In this document: in pieces, positions 23,165-35,084 of the stretch
Layout: every line of letters begins with the position of its first letter
How positions within the stretch are numbered: the stretch's first letter is position 1
Assembly (NCBI GenBank): GCA_025506515.1
Contig: CM046453.1
Span: 41,733,727 to 41,797,726, forward strand
Origin: Flaveria trinervia
Lineage: Eukaryota; Streptophyta; Magnoliopsida; Asterales; Asteraceae
Direction of reading: 5' to 3'
DNA length: 64,000 nt
Notes under the pieces: model-generated
What the model was told of the DNA's origin: nothing
The model's database searches: none
The model's input: the letters and a program-made list of their open reading frames with translations, nothing else
Program-made: the position numbers and the translations under genes

Positions 23165-25969
23165 CTTTTTGGTCTTGGGCCTGTTCTCATCAACCGATGG
23201 TAAACTAACATGTTTGTTGGAAACAACAGCCTGAGAGGAAGAGGCTGGTGAAGAAAAGGAATCCTTAGGCTTGGACCTCCTTTTCTGTGGTTTCAACATA
23301 GGAACATCAATTGGTTAACTCTTCCCATAGATGTTGAACCATCATAACCAGCTGTGTTTGATTTTGGGATAAGGCTTTCAGCTCTTCAGACACATTGGCA
23401 TTGGAGTTTGATAAGTTCATATGTTGCACCTTCTTCTTTTGAGCAATCTCAGCTGTTACCTGTTTAACCCCTTCCTTTTTGGATTTCTGTTTGGACTTGA
23501 GGGTTACAGGATTTGATATTGCTGGTACAATGTGGCTTCAAACTCAGTTTTCATTTTAACCATTTTCTCTTTACTTTCCTCTTTATGTTTGAGTTTGGAT
23601 CCCCTTTTGTACCACAATCATCTGTAAGATGATTGAACAAACCACATACTTCACATGGTTTCTTCTTCATCTTATGATGATCATCAACTAAAGAGGATGA
23701 AACTACTGAAGATTTGCTCTTCAGTACTTTAGAAGCATTATTTGCTTTCTTGACTTCTCTTTAGTAGTCTTCAAACTCTTTCTACTGATAGTTTTCTTCT
23801 CTTCAGTGCTGTCATTAGTTGGAGTTTGAACTTCAGGTGTTAAATCTTGCTCTCCAGTCCTTTCAGGACTTTCAGAAATAACTCCTGAGTTGATCATCTC
23901 TTTTATCATGTGAGTGTCAGCAGTAGAACCATCAATATCAGCTGATGAGTTCTGAGAGAGCTTAGTGTTGACTTCAACTTTTGATGACGCTCTATCAAAA
24001 GGTGAATCACATGATGAGGTGGATTGGTTATTGCTTTCTCCATCAGATTTCACTTCTGCTCTTGAAGCAAAATCTGTAGGAGGAGCAGTGTGATTGTAAC
24101 CAATGCCAAACTTCACATTGGAAGCAGATTGCTTACTAAGAAGCATTTCAAAACCTTTGCATGATTCTATCCATCGATCACACTAACCTGGGGTGACTAC
24201 AAGGTTTCTTTTAGATTTCTCTGGTCATCCAGAATAACCTCTAGCTTAGCCTTTTTCATCTTTAGTTGGCATTTAAGCTTATAAATCTCATCATTTTTAC
24301 AATTAAGAGCAGACTCAAACTCACTTTTCTTTTGGAAATGGTTTTCTCAACTCAAGTTTTTGATTTATTAATGCTACATTTGCCTCTCTAATGAGACAAA
24401 GGCAGCATGCATGATTCAGAACAAAACTTGGCTTTAGCCTCTGAAGAAACCTGAGTTACCTGTGAAGATGATGCATTGAGCAGGAACCCTCAGTACACTC
24501 CAGGGCCATGAGAGCCAGATTCCCAAAAGGACTGTCACCACCATGTTGACCAGCGCCGTGAATAGTTATTCATGACTAGACATGTCATCCGGTAAACTGC
24601 TCCAGTCAACACCTCCAGGGGTGAAGAAGCTGTGTTGTTGAGGTTGAGGAGGTTGATGAGATTGAGATGGTTGAGGTTCTGGTGGTGCATGAGGTTGTGG
24701 TACTATAGGAACTTGAACCTGATTTGACTGTGGCATGTAATAACAAGGGTAAGGATATGGCATTTGACCTTGAGAACAAATATGCAGGAGATTGTGGTTG
24801 AGAATGATGACTAGAATTGACAGGATGTTGCCCTCTGTGTTGTTGACTATTGCCAGGGAAAGTCACAAAAGGTGCAGAGGACTTAGATCCAGATGATCTG
24901 CATCTCTCTAGCAAAGTGTCCAAGCCTGTGGCATTTGTGACACTTCAACTTACTCTTGTCAAAACCAACTTTGGTTTTGCCAGAGAGCCTGGGAACTTTC
25001 TTCCAGTTCTTTTGTAGAACTTCTGAGATCTGATATTTATCAAGGCCATTTGGCTCAAAATATCCATCTCTTTCTTATTCATCATCAGCAATCCCCTTGA
25101 GATCATCCATGATGAAGCATAGATTGTCATTATTACATCCAGTACACTGACTATCAACACTCACAAATGCAGAATCAGAAGTGTTTGAAGAGAAGTCAAT
25201 ATGCTTATCATACTGGCATTCAGATGAGCATATTCTAAGTCATGACCAACCAAGGCAGTGTTGCCTGGTACAAAGTCTTCATGAGCTTTCCAGATGAAGA
25301 TAGTTTTCGTTTCTGTTCTATCTCTCTCTCAAATGTGAGCAATTTCCCATGGAGTTGGGTGAGAGATAGTTTGTCCAAATTTGCACTGGAGCGTAGGACA
25401 ATAGTGTATGTGTCCCATCATCTCAGGCAGTGATCTGAGAAATCTGTTATTCATCTGGCTATTGGTGTACTCATTTTTGACCATTTTTAATTCAGAGATC
25501 AAACAAGAGAACCGCTCGACTGTTGAGTCAGTGTCTCACCCTTCATATGAGAGAATGTCTCATATTATTGGGCAAGAATTTCTCTATTATTTGCCAAGAC
25601 CTCATCTGTTCCTCCAAATTGTTCTTTCAAGGCATTCCAGAGGTCATGGGCAGTTTCATGATGCATTAGCCCAGAATAGATTTCATTAGGCATGCCATGG
25701 CCAGAATTCCATGGCTTTTGCATCAATCTCAAACAACTTCTTATCCTCATCTGAGTATTGCTCCCTCCTCTTTGGAACCATTTGATTGGTTCCCGGGTTA
25801 TTCACCATAGGCTTGTGTGGACCATGTACCACTGATGTCCAACAACCTGCGCTGTTAACAGACAAGTGATGGAGCATTCGTTGTTGCCATATGTTATACT
25901 CAGTCCTACCAGCATTGGAGGCTTGGTTGAGGAACCAGTATTATGTGGATCATTGGAAGGAGTAGTCAT
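23165..25969 (-). pseudogene. Copia Gag, copy B, long form
   Basis: Start ATG 25969. UBN2 core at 25877-25500 (MLHHLSVN, HETAHDLWNALKEQFGGTDE). The first knuckle (about 24945-24899) reads CHKCHRLGHFARE, then an extra base shifts the frame before its last Cys. A Pro/Gln-rich tract (24763-24570) and a charged region (24350-23721) follow. The second knuckle, CEVCGLFNHLTDDC, is intact at 23614-23655. The layout matches A and C. Nonfunctional. Confidence 0.86.
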
Positions 25970-26186
25970 TTTGAGTCCAAATACAATTTAATTCAAGCTT
26001 TTAAACGTTTTTATAAAGATCACAACAGACTCAATGAAAACCAAGAGAAAATCTCAGGATGAATGACCAGAAAACACAGAAAATTCATCTCTATAACCGT
26101 TTCTTGAAAAACACAAAAATGCTAATTCAGTCAAACTTGATTCTGAATAGCAGTTTCAATGATCAATTATTACGATCATGATTAAC

Positions 26187-26200
26187 CGGCTTTGATACCA
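26187..26200 (-). other. Primer binding site, copy B
   Basis: TGGTATCAAAGCCG on the - strand, one G-to-A mismatch from the initiator tRNA-Met consensus. The 25970-26186 leader has no other feature I recognise. Confidence 0.85.
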
Positions 26201-26411
26201 TTTATTAGGATCAGTGATCACAATTTTGCTGTAATTGAGCGTAGCACAACGGAATATGAACAAGAATTAGACAATTGTAGCAAGAGTTCGATACTTGTAT
26301 GCATTAAGAACGAATACGGTTATAACGAGAGAATATATTTCTGTAACAAATGTTTCTATAATATCGAATATTTCTGATCAAATCTTTCATTTATTACATT
26401 AGGTTGACGCT

Positions 26412-26419
26412 CCTTATAG
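26412..26419 (-). promoter_or_regulatory. TATA-like box, Copia B 5' LTR (shortened)
   Basis: CTATAAGG on the - strand; two bases are missing relative to CTATATAAGG in its own 3' LTR and in A. Confidence 0.55.
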
Positions 26420-26578
26420 AGTGCAATCGCTGCTATTATCACGGGTAAGTGACAACTGGCAATCTATTACAAAAATAACTAACTCTTAACAACTACTGAA
26501 ATGTTCACAACTACTGAGAACATATCAGAGTGTTAAGTACAAAATATAAAACTACTGATAAGAAACTACTAAAACTAC

Positions 26579-26608
26579 AACGACTGAAGAACAAGCTCTT
26601 CAGTCGTT
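26579..26608. other. Perfect U3 hairpin, Copia B 5' LTR
   Basis: Arms AACGACTGAAGA and TCTTCAGTCGTT with a six-base loop. It has stayed perfect although neighbouring bases differ from the other LTR. Confidence 0.72.
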
Positions 26609-26779
26609 TTACAAAACTACTGATAAATATAAAACTACTGATGAGCACAACAACTGAAGAAGTATTCTTCAGTTGTTGTGTCAAACTACTGAAAAGATAA
26701 AACATAAACTACTGAAAGGTAAACCGTCACAACTACTGAAGAAGACCTCTTCAGCTGTTGTGACAACGTCTGATACTTT

Positions 26780-26970
26780 GTCTTCAGCACTTGTGTCTTC
26801 AGACTTTGTCCTCAGCACTTGTGTCTTCAGACTTTGTCTTTAGCACTTGTCTTCAAACTTGTCTTCAGCACTTGTCTTCAGACTTTGTCTTCAGCACTTG
26901 TCTTCAGACTTTGTCTTCAGCACTTGTCTTCAGACTTTGTAATCAGCTGTTATCTTCAGTTGTTGTGGTC
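26780..26970 (-). repeat. 13/26-bp tandem array, Copia B 5' LTR
   Basis: Same units as the other family-1 LTR arrays, in fewer copies. Confidence 0.9.
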
Positions 26971-27044
26971 TTCAGTAGTTGTTGTGACGTCTGTGGGACT
27001 TAATGGTTTTTCTGATCCGGCTCATTGGTTCTTTTGGTCCAACA

Positions 27045-27049
27045 TCATC
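27045..27049. repeat. Target site duplication of Copia B, right copy (TCATC)
   Basis: Matches 14603-14607; Gypsy protease coding sequence resumes immediately to the right. Confidence 0.93.
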
Positions 27050-27390
27050 TTCTTGCGACACACAGTGTTCGCCTCGTAGTCCGCTAAACAATCCATCCCA
27101 AGAACCAAATGGAAACCACCTAAGGTCATAACGAATAGTCTAACAAGAAACTTATGACCTTCCAATTCCATATCACAACCCTCTATTACCTCCAAAAATC
27201 TAGTATACTTACCTATGGGGGTTTCTACATCAAAGGGCGCATCAACACATCTACTACTAAGAGGTAGCTTAGCACAGAAACCAGCAGAAATAAAACTTTT
27301 ATTGGCACCTGAATCAAATATCACAGATGCTAAAGTTTGGTTCACTCGAAACGTACCAGACACACCATTAGGGTCTGTCCTAGCCTCCTC
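27050..27390 (-). pseudogene. Gypsy protease, element G
   Basis: Retropepsin-type aspartic protease. SVIFDSGANKSFIS carries the active-site DSG at 27307-27315, and FHLVLGMDCLADYEA (about 27130-27090) is the conserved flap and second-lobe region. The frame is open for over 100 codons up to the Copia B insertion, and continues on the other side of B. Confidence 0.91.
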
Positions 27391-28666
27391 CTATGTCATA
27401 GTGAATGCCCTAGCACTTGTCCTCGGTCCTTCACTTCCCATCTTCTTCACCCCAGAACACTCAGCCCTCGGCTTCTTACAATCCCTACTTATATGACCAC
27501 TTTCCCCACAATTGAAACACCTCATACCCCCATAGTCTCTAGCCATATGACCAGGCTTCCCGCACCTAAAATAGATGTTTGATCCCCACTTGCATTCCCC
27601 CGAATTCTTTTCCCACATTTGCCACACCTCTTCGATCCTGCCCCCGATATGACCACACGGCGATCATCCACCCATGCCTTCTTGTTACTCATCGAGGCAC
27701 CACCTGAACCAAACCTCCTCCCATTCGAGCTCCGATAACCACCACCCTTCTTACTTGCTTCAACCACCACCACCTCTCGTTCATCATACAATCTTCCTGC
27801 TAAATCAACTACCAACCTAAACATGCTCGGTCGGGCAACGATCATGTGCCTACGGATGTCCGCTGGCAAACCCTGAACATACCTCTTGATCTTTCGCGTA
27901 GAGGCATCACCTGATCAGGCACCAGCCATGTCATTTCATTAAATTTGGTGGTGTATTGTTGATGTGTCATGGTTCCCGCCTCCAGCTATAGGAATTCCCT
28001 TTCCACCTTATCCATTTCTTGGTCAGGACAAAACTCTTCGATTACCAATTTCTTCAACTCAGACCACCACATTCTTCTAATTGCCCGACTTCCCTCAGCT
28101 TGGACTATATTATCCCACTAACACAGAGCCGAGTCCACAAACGAGTAGGCAGCAAACTTCGCCTTCTGGTCCTCTCGGCACTCGCTGGTATTTAGAACAA
28201 CTTCCATTTCTCTCACCCATTGGTGAGCAGCAGCAGCAGTGCCATTACCATCAAAAGTATGGGGCTTTCACCATTGTAATGCCCAGTAGTTACAGCCTTG
28301 TACCGCCTCAGGCGCATGCTCTTCTTCTTCCTCCACTTCATTGTCAGACAGAAGCGTCTCAGTCTCGGGCTGTCTTGTTTCACCCATAGGTCTGTTTCTC
28401 TCCCTTCTTTCACCTCTCCTCACAGCCTTGATAAATTCAGTCACCACAGATGGTAAGATTATCTGCATGACCTGATGAACTTCTCCCAAAAACACCCCGT
28501 TCACTAAGGCTCTCAGATTAGCGCTCTCATCACCACCCTCCGGATGAGGGGTCTTTGGTTCTTCATGAACCACCTTTTCGGCTCTAGGCCTTCCTCTTGT
28601 GGCCTGTGGTTCACCACCACGTCCACCACCACCTCATGAAGCTTTAGATGATCTACCACCGGCCAT
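27391..28666 (-). pseudogene. Gypsy Gag with CCHC zinc knuckle, element G
   Basis: Start ATG 28666 (MAGGRSSKAS), with an in-frame TGA within a dozen codons. The retrotrans_gag core lies at 28260-27840 (AHQWVREMEVVLNT, WWSELKKLVIEEFCP, YVQGLPADIRRHM). A basic, Gly/Ser-rich region (27800-27650) is followed by a degenerate knuckle (CGKPGHMARDY, last Cys replaced) and an intact CFNCGESGHISRDC at 27478-27519. Frameshifts near 28270, 27880 and 27600. It packaged element RNA before decay. Confidence 0.88.
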
Positions 28667-29006
28667 CCTCTAACACACACACTAAAAGATTCAAACACCA
28701 ACACGGTCATTCAAGGGAACATTTTAGTTTATGTCAAGTATAGTAAGTCCCTAATTATAGTGGCCAGTTGTAATTAGCCACTTACTTTACTCTTCATACG
28801 CCAAGCATTACCTATCGTGACTATATTAGTATCTAAATCTACAAACAACACGTAAACCACAAAACATGCGCACGTAATACCGGTTAAGATTAAGAAAATA
28901 CCTGATGGCACGCAACTACTTGGACTAGCATCCCTTCCCTTTCCGTCCCATTTTCAGTTTATGTTAAGGTTTATTTTGAAAATTTACTTGTTTCATTTCA
29001 ATGTTT
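28667..29006 (-). other. 5' leader of Gypsy G
   Basis: Untranslated sequence between the PBS and the Gag ATG. I see no ORF, repeat or structured element in it. Confidence 0.6.
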
Positions 29007-29020
29007 GGCTCTAATACCAA
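29007..29020 (-). other. Primer binding site, Gypsy G
   Basis: TTGGTATTAGAGCC on the - strand, two bases from the LTR end. One mismatch from the initiator tRNA-Met complement TGGTATCAGAGCC. Confidence 0.8.
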
Positions 29021-30009
29021 CTTGTATTGCCCTGTTCCCGGACGCTTACAGCTGGCCATCATTGCTCATAAAACATATAATTACATTAACTTGAAATAAA
29101 CGTTGCAACAGAAACATTAAAAAAACAACCTTTTCAATATAAATGCTTTTGCAAAATAATACAACATTCATTACATATTTTCATTTGTTCGCATTACAAT
29201 GCAAAAACATTAACAAAAGAATGCCATTCAAAATGCCAAGTAGTTGCCCCGCGCCATCCTCAGCAGTGCTCACCTGCCAACCAGAAAATGCATAAAAAGT
29301 CAGCATTGCTCAGTGAGTTCTAGTTTTATATTAAAACATACTTTATCTTTCATTTAAAACCATTCTTTACATTCATTCAATCATAACAGGTTTTAGAATA
29401 TGATCACACATTGTATGTACACATAGATAATATTTATTATCTTCATCATCGTTCATTTCGTACTTTTATTATCTTTCATTACCATCTAGGTCCTGTCTGT
29501 GCTTAACCCCTCTCTAGAGCACCAAGCAATTCACCTATGGTTAAGTGACAAGGACCCCATACATATGGTCAATCACAAAGATTGAACCCAGTGAGCATGC
29601 TCATGGGGTAGCTAACCCGCACACGGTTGAGCTAACACTCCTCATTGAGTGTGAACCTCCATACATTTGCTTGCAAGAGTTTCTTACGTTCGTTCATTCA
29701 TTAATGCATGCATTCTTCATTTCGTTCCTCTTTTCATTATCTTCCACTTTACATTACACAATACTTATCATTTCATTCATCAACATACAAGGCAAAGCCA
29801 CGGGAAGACAATCATACAAAGTAAGGAACATAATAAACATACAACATCCTCATACGAGGCATAAATCATACATACATATCAACATGGATAAACACACAAC
29901 ATCATACATGCCCATCATCTGTGACCTCAAAACGCCAACTTACATAGCCCCCGAGAACCTCCCAAGTCAAAGCCTAAATTACACTTTCTCCCAAGAAGTC
30001 GGAAATATT

Positions 30010-30275
30010 CTAAGTGTTCATCCACATTTCCTTAACCTCATCCGCATTTGTGTTTGTTCATCCGCATTTCCTTAACTTCATCCGCATTTATTCACTTTCT
30101 CATCCGCATTGACCTAACTCATCTGCATTTTCCCATCCTCATCCGCATTTGCCATCCGCATTTCATAGACTTAGTCAATGTTCATCTGCATTGACTTTCA
30201 TCCGCATTAACCTTCATCTGCATTTGTCATACTTAGTCAATACTCATCTTCATTGACGTTCATCCGCATTTCCTC
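30010..30275. repeat. Dispersed short repeats TCATCCGCATT in Gypsy G LTR
   Basis: About fifteen copies of TCATCCGCATT or TCATCTGCATT with irregular spacing of 8-25 bp, many followed by TTCCTTAAC or TGACTT. Spacing is too irregular for replication slippage of one unit. Role unknown. Confidence 0.85.
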
Positions 30276-30760
30276 CCATTACTCTCCATATTTGCTTCTA
30301 CATACTTAGGCAGAATCTAATCTTAAACATATGTGCCCTAAATATCAGACTCCCATTCCCAATCACCGTCTAACATGTTCTAAGCTTAGTTCTTACCCGC
30401 TAAGCCTTAGAAACACCATTATACAACATGAAGCATGATGATAGCCACACATCACATCATAACATCAGCATACACACAAACAAGCATCCGGGTCTGAAAC
30501 CCGGTTTCATAAAAACATAAGTCATTGCATTTTGCAACCACAAAATCAGTTAAAAACCCATAAAAGAGGGGTTCTAGAACTCACCTTTGTAGCTCTTGAG
30601 TATGGCTTCTTCCAAACTCGTTTGCAAATGAGTTCAACCACCTAGAAACCCACTAAAAACATACACCCAAACACACACAAACACACATAAGCACAAACCC
30701 GAGGATATGACCAGTTAAGAACATCATAAGCACATGAATTCTTACCTTGAATTCCATTTC

Positions 30761-30765
30761 TGCTT
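30761..30765. repeat. Target site duplication of Copia C, left copy (TGCTT)
   Basis: TGCTT precedes the 3' LTR of C; the second copy is at 42853-42857. Confidence 0.93.
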
Positions 30766-30956
30766 TGAAAGGATCGGGATCTAGTTTGATCAATTAGATT
30801 AAGATTTGTAGCAGAATAGCACAAGAATTAGACGAAATTTTAGCAAGAATAATATGAATATTCAATCAAACAGTAACGGTTATAGAGAGAGAAAGATTTC
30901 TGCAAAGAGAATGTTTTCATTCACGCACACACTTCGGTTACAAGGAAATTAGGTCA

Positions 30957-30979
30957 ACATTCCTTTTATAAAGGAATGT
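30957..30979. promoter_or_regulatory. TATA box embedded in a perfect palindrome, Copia C 3' LTR
   Basis: Arms ACATTCCTTT and AAAGGAATGT flank TAT, so the LTR TATA element (TTTATAAAAGG on the - strand) is the centre of a 10-bp-arm inverted repeat. It is identical in the other LTR at 42342-42364. Confidence 0.7.
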
Positions 30980-31257
30980 GACATCAGTTGACATCACTTG
31001 ATAGTGACAGCTAACTGATTTATACAAACAAGTGAAAATAAACTAAACTACTAAAGATGTCCACAACAACTAAGGACACCTTCACAAAAAGCTAAGTACA
31101 TGCTAACATTACAACTGTTGAAGTTATAACATCTAAAGTGTAAGAACTTCAGATGTTTTACATAATATAAAACTACTGATTACAAACTACTGAAAAGTAA
31201 ACCATCACAACTACTAAAGAGACCTACTTCAGCTGTTGTGACAACTTCTGAGAACTT

Positions 31258-31555
31258 GGTCTTCAGCCTTTGTCTTTAGACTTTGTCTTCAGCTGTTGTC
31301 TTTAGACTTTGTCTTCAGCTGTTGTCTTGAGACTTTGTCTGAAGACAATAGCTGAAGACAAATCAGACTTTGTCTTCAGACTTTGTCTTCAGCTATTGTA
31401 TTCAGACTTTCTCTTCAGATTTTGTCTTCAGACTTTGTCTTCATTTTTTGTCTTCAGTTGTTGTCTTCAGACTTTGTCTTCAGACTTTGTCTTCAGACTT
31501 TGTCTTTAGACTTTGTCTTCAGACTTTGTCTTTAGACTTTGTCTTCAGCTGTGTG
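31258..31555 (-). repeat. 13-bp tandem array, Copia C 3' LTR
   Basis: Units CTTCAGACTTTGT, CTTTAGACTTTGT and CTTCAGCTGTTGT, about twenty in all, with one inverted segment (CTGAAGACAA) near 31338-31360. Longer than in the 5' LTR of the same element. Confidence 0.88.
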
Positions 31556-31602
31556 ACTTAAAGGTTTTTCTGACCTGGCTCATTGGTTCTTTTGGTCCAA
31601 CA

Positions 31603-31617
31603 AACTCCCCCTGAACC
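31603..31617 (-). other. Polypurine tract of Copia C
   Basis: GGTTCAGGGGGAGTT on the - strand, identical to A and B. Confidence 0.88.
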
Positions 31618-31799
31618 AATGCAGCCAAAACCTTTAAGATTATTGAAGTCCTACTTATTGGCAGAAACATTTTTTGGATTAGCTCAGAAATCTTCAAATT
31701 AAGCTCAGGCTAGGGAAGAGGTTTCAGAAAGTTTGATTGGCAAAGGATGAATGGGAACTCTGTCTTGGGGAATTGGACACGGGACCCCATCCATGAGAC

Positions 31800-34700
31800 C
31801 TACTTCCCAATGATGAGTCTGTAAGACTCTCTGACATAGGCCTCAAGGAATACTACTGTTTCTTCCATTGTGAGTTCTTCAGCTTCACTTTGAAAGAAGA
31901 ACTCAGGCCCATAGTACTCTCATAAGTACTTAACATGCTTTCCATTCTTCAGCTCCACAGTAGTTATTTCTCTTTATGCAAACTCATCAGGATAAGTGCC
32001 TTCAAGCAACAACCGGAGCTCATTTCATCTTATTTCTTCAAGCTTCTTGTAGATCAAACCCTTCTTTACCATTTTGTTTTTTAGTAAAGTTTGTGGAGTC
32101 ATCTTAGACTTGTAAGCTCTCTTGAAGTCATCAAGGATTTCCCAGGGTGACACTACAATGGCCAGCATTATCACAGCATCTACAATCTTCTTTACTTGGC
32201 CATTGTATCTACTTGGAATCTTCTTTCTATGAGTTCTATCACTTACTCTGGGGTCAGGCCAAATTCTCACTCTCTCTTTCTCATATTGAAATGTGAATCT
32301 GAGAGCATACAACCTCTGAGCATGTTTCTTCATAGCTTGTATGGATGAAGACTTAGGAAACTCTTTATCAATCATCCTTAACAACTGCTCATCATGTTGT
32401 TTGTGTTGTTCTTCTTCTCCAAGTTTGACTTTTACCATTTGGCTTTGGATGTCAGGTGTGATTGTTGTTTGTTGACTTCTGGGCTCAGGCATCTTTATTT
32501 TAAGAACAACAGAGATTGGCAGACTATCATCCTCATCATCTTCTTCTTCTTCTTCCATCCTCAACACCCTTCTCTTCCTCTGGGGTGCATCATTGGTAGT
32601 GGTTTGAGTAGGTTTCTTGGGTAAAGGAGTTGGTTTTGAGGGTTGTGAAGTTGGTTGTTTTGGTGTAGGAGATTGTGCAAGCTGCTCTAGCATCTTGGCT
32701 GTGAGTGAAGCTTTGGATAACTTTGGCATATCAGACCTTTTCCTAGCACCAGCTTCATCAAGAGCTTATATGATCAATCCTTTGTTGAATACTTCAGAAT
32801 AACAGATTCGGGTGGTTATCTCCAAAATGTTGTCTCTGGACCATGACTTCACTTCAATGATTGATCTTCCCAGATGCTTTGATATGAATCTTATCATAGC
32901 TTCCAGCCTTTCCCTTCTTTCTCACTCCAAGTTGCCCATCTATGTTCAATTTCTTGAATCTCTAGCCTTCTGATTTCAGAGTCAAGTTTGGCTGTGTCAA
33001 AACCTTGTCTGAAGAGTTGATCAATGATCTTATCCATAGATCTGCTATGTTGCTCATCAACTTCTTTGATAAGTTCTTCTAACATTTTCTCACCTTTAGT
33101 CTGTTCAGAGCTCTTCTTTCTCTTGTTGGTGATCATCTCCTTTTCTTTCTTCTCTTTTTCTTCTTCCTCTTCAACTCTCTTTCTTTTGTCTACGTTCACT
33201 GACTTAGACTCCCCCTTTTTGGTTCAATTGGGTTCAGGGGTTTGAATGTCAGAAAGTCTCTTAGAAACAACAACATCAACTAAGGTTTGAAGATTTGAGG
33301 AAAGCCTCTCATCAATGGCTTGATGCATAATGTTTGTGATTATGGAAGTGATGAGAGGTAAGAATAATTGAAAGGCAGCAACCATTTGCTCAGAGGGGTT
33401 CTGTCCCTAAGAAACGATGCCTGAATCAGAGGCTGGTGGCAAAGTTATTGGGGGTGGCTTAGTGTTTGGGAGAGTTTTAGAAGAAACTGATACCTGTGGG
33501 TGAATGTGGGCAGATGGACTTGATTCTTGGACATTTTGGCAAGCAGTTCTTGTAGTCTGCATACCTCAGTCTCAAGAATGGTGTTGTGGGCTAGAACATC
33601 AAAGAAAAAGCCCAGGTCATCATCAGTCGTTGCTGAATCATCTGACCTCCTGATTAAACCAGGATGAACATGTGCTGAGTGTAGATCAGTATTCACATGT
33701 GCCCCTATTTCTTGGAACTGGGGACTTCCTGCCTCAGGATTATGTCCTTCATGGCAGTTGCCTCTGGTGAGGTCTTAGAAATGATACCACCTTCATCCTG
33801 GTCATGTGCTGAAACAGGAGAAGAGGCAGCCTCACCAGATGTTCGAATCTCCTCCTCTAAACAGGGAGATTGAACTCTGTAATCCCTGTGCTGTGGGTTA
33901 TCAACCACATCATAATCCTCTCCCTCAACTGTTGAGGTTTTTCCAGTGGTAATAGGTTTCTGCGGAGGGTTAGAGGAATGTAGTTGAGTCAGCACTTGTG
34001 CAATAACCATAGTTAGGCTTGTTGGGGTGGCTTCAATGGGAGATAGGTGTGAAGATGATTGCACCTGGGGTGAACGGTGCTCTTCAATGGCAATCTTCTC
34101 AAGTGAGAGAGATTTCAGTAATGTGGTTTCCCCATTTTTGGTTGTAGTAGGATCCTATTGAGAGGATACCTGAGTCATGGAAACTACAGGGGGATTACTA
34201 CCCATAATTTCATCCTGCCTTTGTGTTGCAGGGGCATCATCAGGGGACTCAACTACCTGAGTAGCCTTTTTGGTTTGTTTAGATTGTGGTTTGGAGGGGA
34301 CTTTGGATCTGGAGGATGAGGCTGTGGGTTCCTTCTGCTTGGGTTTTAGCAGTTTGGCAGCCTCTTTGAGGTGTGGGTCAGAGTTGTGCCTGGAGTATAC
34401 CTCTGGCAAAACTACCACAGCAGGGACTCCAAGGCCAACAGGGCCATTAGATTTTAGTTGATTTATGATTATGTCCATAAGAAACCTTGGATATAATACC
34501 CATCTGTTAGCCACAAGTTTCATTGCCAGATCTTTTAATTCCAAAAATATAATTACAGAAAAATTTAAGCTTTGGTGTTCAAGGATAGAATACAATGCCT
34601 GCTACCACCTAGATGACATTTGATCCCATGAAGAGGATTTGGGGGCAAGGCAGATATTGATCATGTGAAAGATTAGATGTTCAGCATCATGGAAGTGTTT

Positions 34701-35084
34701 CTTCAGAATGGTTGTAGCACTTAGGTCGCCCTCATATCCATGGTTGATGAATGATAGATCAATGGCGCCCTTCGGGTATTTGGTGACAAAGGTGGCATCA
34801 TTCAGATCTAGGGTTTGGCGAATGATAGCAGGAGTAACTACCACCTTCTTCTGGTTTACGAATGACTGGAGAGTGATTGCGACATCATTCTCACCAGTAT
34901 GGACAGTGACATTTGTCCAGAATTGGCGAAGGGTATGAGGATAGATGGTTGGATTCAGAAGAAAAGCAGTTTGATACGGGGAATCAACCATCAGATCAAT
35001 GGCAGCATCAAACTTAGTCCAAAAGGCCGATTTTGTGAAGTAGGCAACACAGTTGTGTCGTGGTATGATTTGCATGGTCGCCAT
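31800..35084 (-). pseudogene. Additional ORF (aORF), copy C, best preserved family-1 copy
   Basis: About 1,095 codons from ATG 35084 (MATMQIIPRHNC) to TAG 31800-31802 after LIIGK. The N-terminal domain stays open for 160 codons (35084-34602; NPTIYPHTLRQFWTNVTV, PAIIRQTLDLNDATF, SSWDQM), continuing to about 34440 (LNFSVIIFLELKDLA, RFLMDIIINQL). Then a Lys/Pro/Ser-rich linker, a Pro/Ser/Thr-rich part (34064-33445), a Lys/Glu-rich coiled-coil-like part (33199-32894), a basic PQRKRRV plus acidic EEEEEDDEDD pair, and an open C-terminal region (32729-32025; PDPRVSDRTHRKKIPSRY, VVSPWEILDDFKRAYKS). Frameshifts and stops near 34600, 34150, 33700, 33440 and 32890-32730. Its own TATA box is at 35142-35149. 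Function unknown; nuclear role inferred. Confidence 0.82.
32565..32585 (-). other. NLS-like basic cluster in aORF copy C
   Basis: PQRKRRV followed by LRM and a ten-residue acidic run. The sequence differs from A and B, but the basic-then-acidic character is kept. Confidence 0.6.

Larger units (their letters stand above)
14608..27044 (-). mobile_element. Copia LTR retrotransposon copy B (family 1), complete in structure
   Basis: Complete 12.4-kb element: 3' LTR 14608-15511, PPT 15512-15526, aORF 15729-19081, spacer, gag-pol 19839-25969, PBS 26187-26200, 5' LTR 26203-27044, flanked by TCATC. Very close to A throughout. Both LTRs end in TA (element orientation) instead of CA. Of the three family-1 copies it keeps the best enzyme residues (integrase D,D,E and RT YVDD), but many single-base deletions break the frame. 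Confidence 0.94.
26203..27044 (-). repeat. 5' LTR of Copia B (842 bp)
   Basis: Runs from TATTAGG next to the PBS to the conserved GGTCCAACA end, followed by TCATC. Holds the hairpin (26579-26608) and a shorter array (26780-26970). It differs from the 3' LTR by many indels and substitutions, so the insertion is not recent. Confidence 0.93.
29023..30765 (-). repeat. 5' LTR of Gypsy G, 3' (U5-side) part
   Basis: The + strand starts TGTATTGCCC next to the PBS. The LTR is split by Copia C; its remaining 232 bp are at 42858-43089, giving about 1,975 bp. An ORF of 176 codons on the + strand (29545-30075) has no recognisable features and is taken as chance. The repeat cluster 30010-30275 lies here. 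Confidence 0.85.
30766..31602 (-). repeat. 3' LTR of Copia C (837 bp)
   Basis: Canonical TG..CA ends, bounded by TGCTT and the polypurine tract. Contains the TATA palindrome (30957-30979) and the 13-bp array (31258-31555). Confidence 0.93.

Noticed and set aside
1..27044. A and B as a tandem segmental duplication
   Set aside because: B has its own TCATC target duplication and A has different Gypsy flanks, so they are separate insertions.
29545..30075. 176-codon + strand ORF in the Gypsy LTR
   Set aside because: No domain, no start context, overlaps the TCATCCGCATT cluster, opposite to the element; probably chance in AT-rich, stop-poor sequence.
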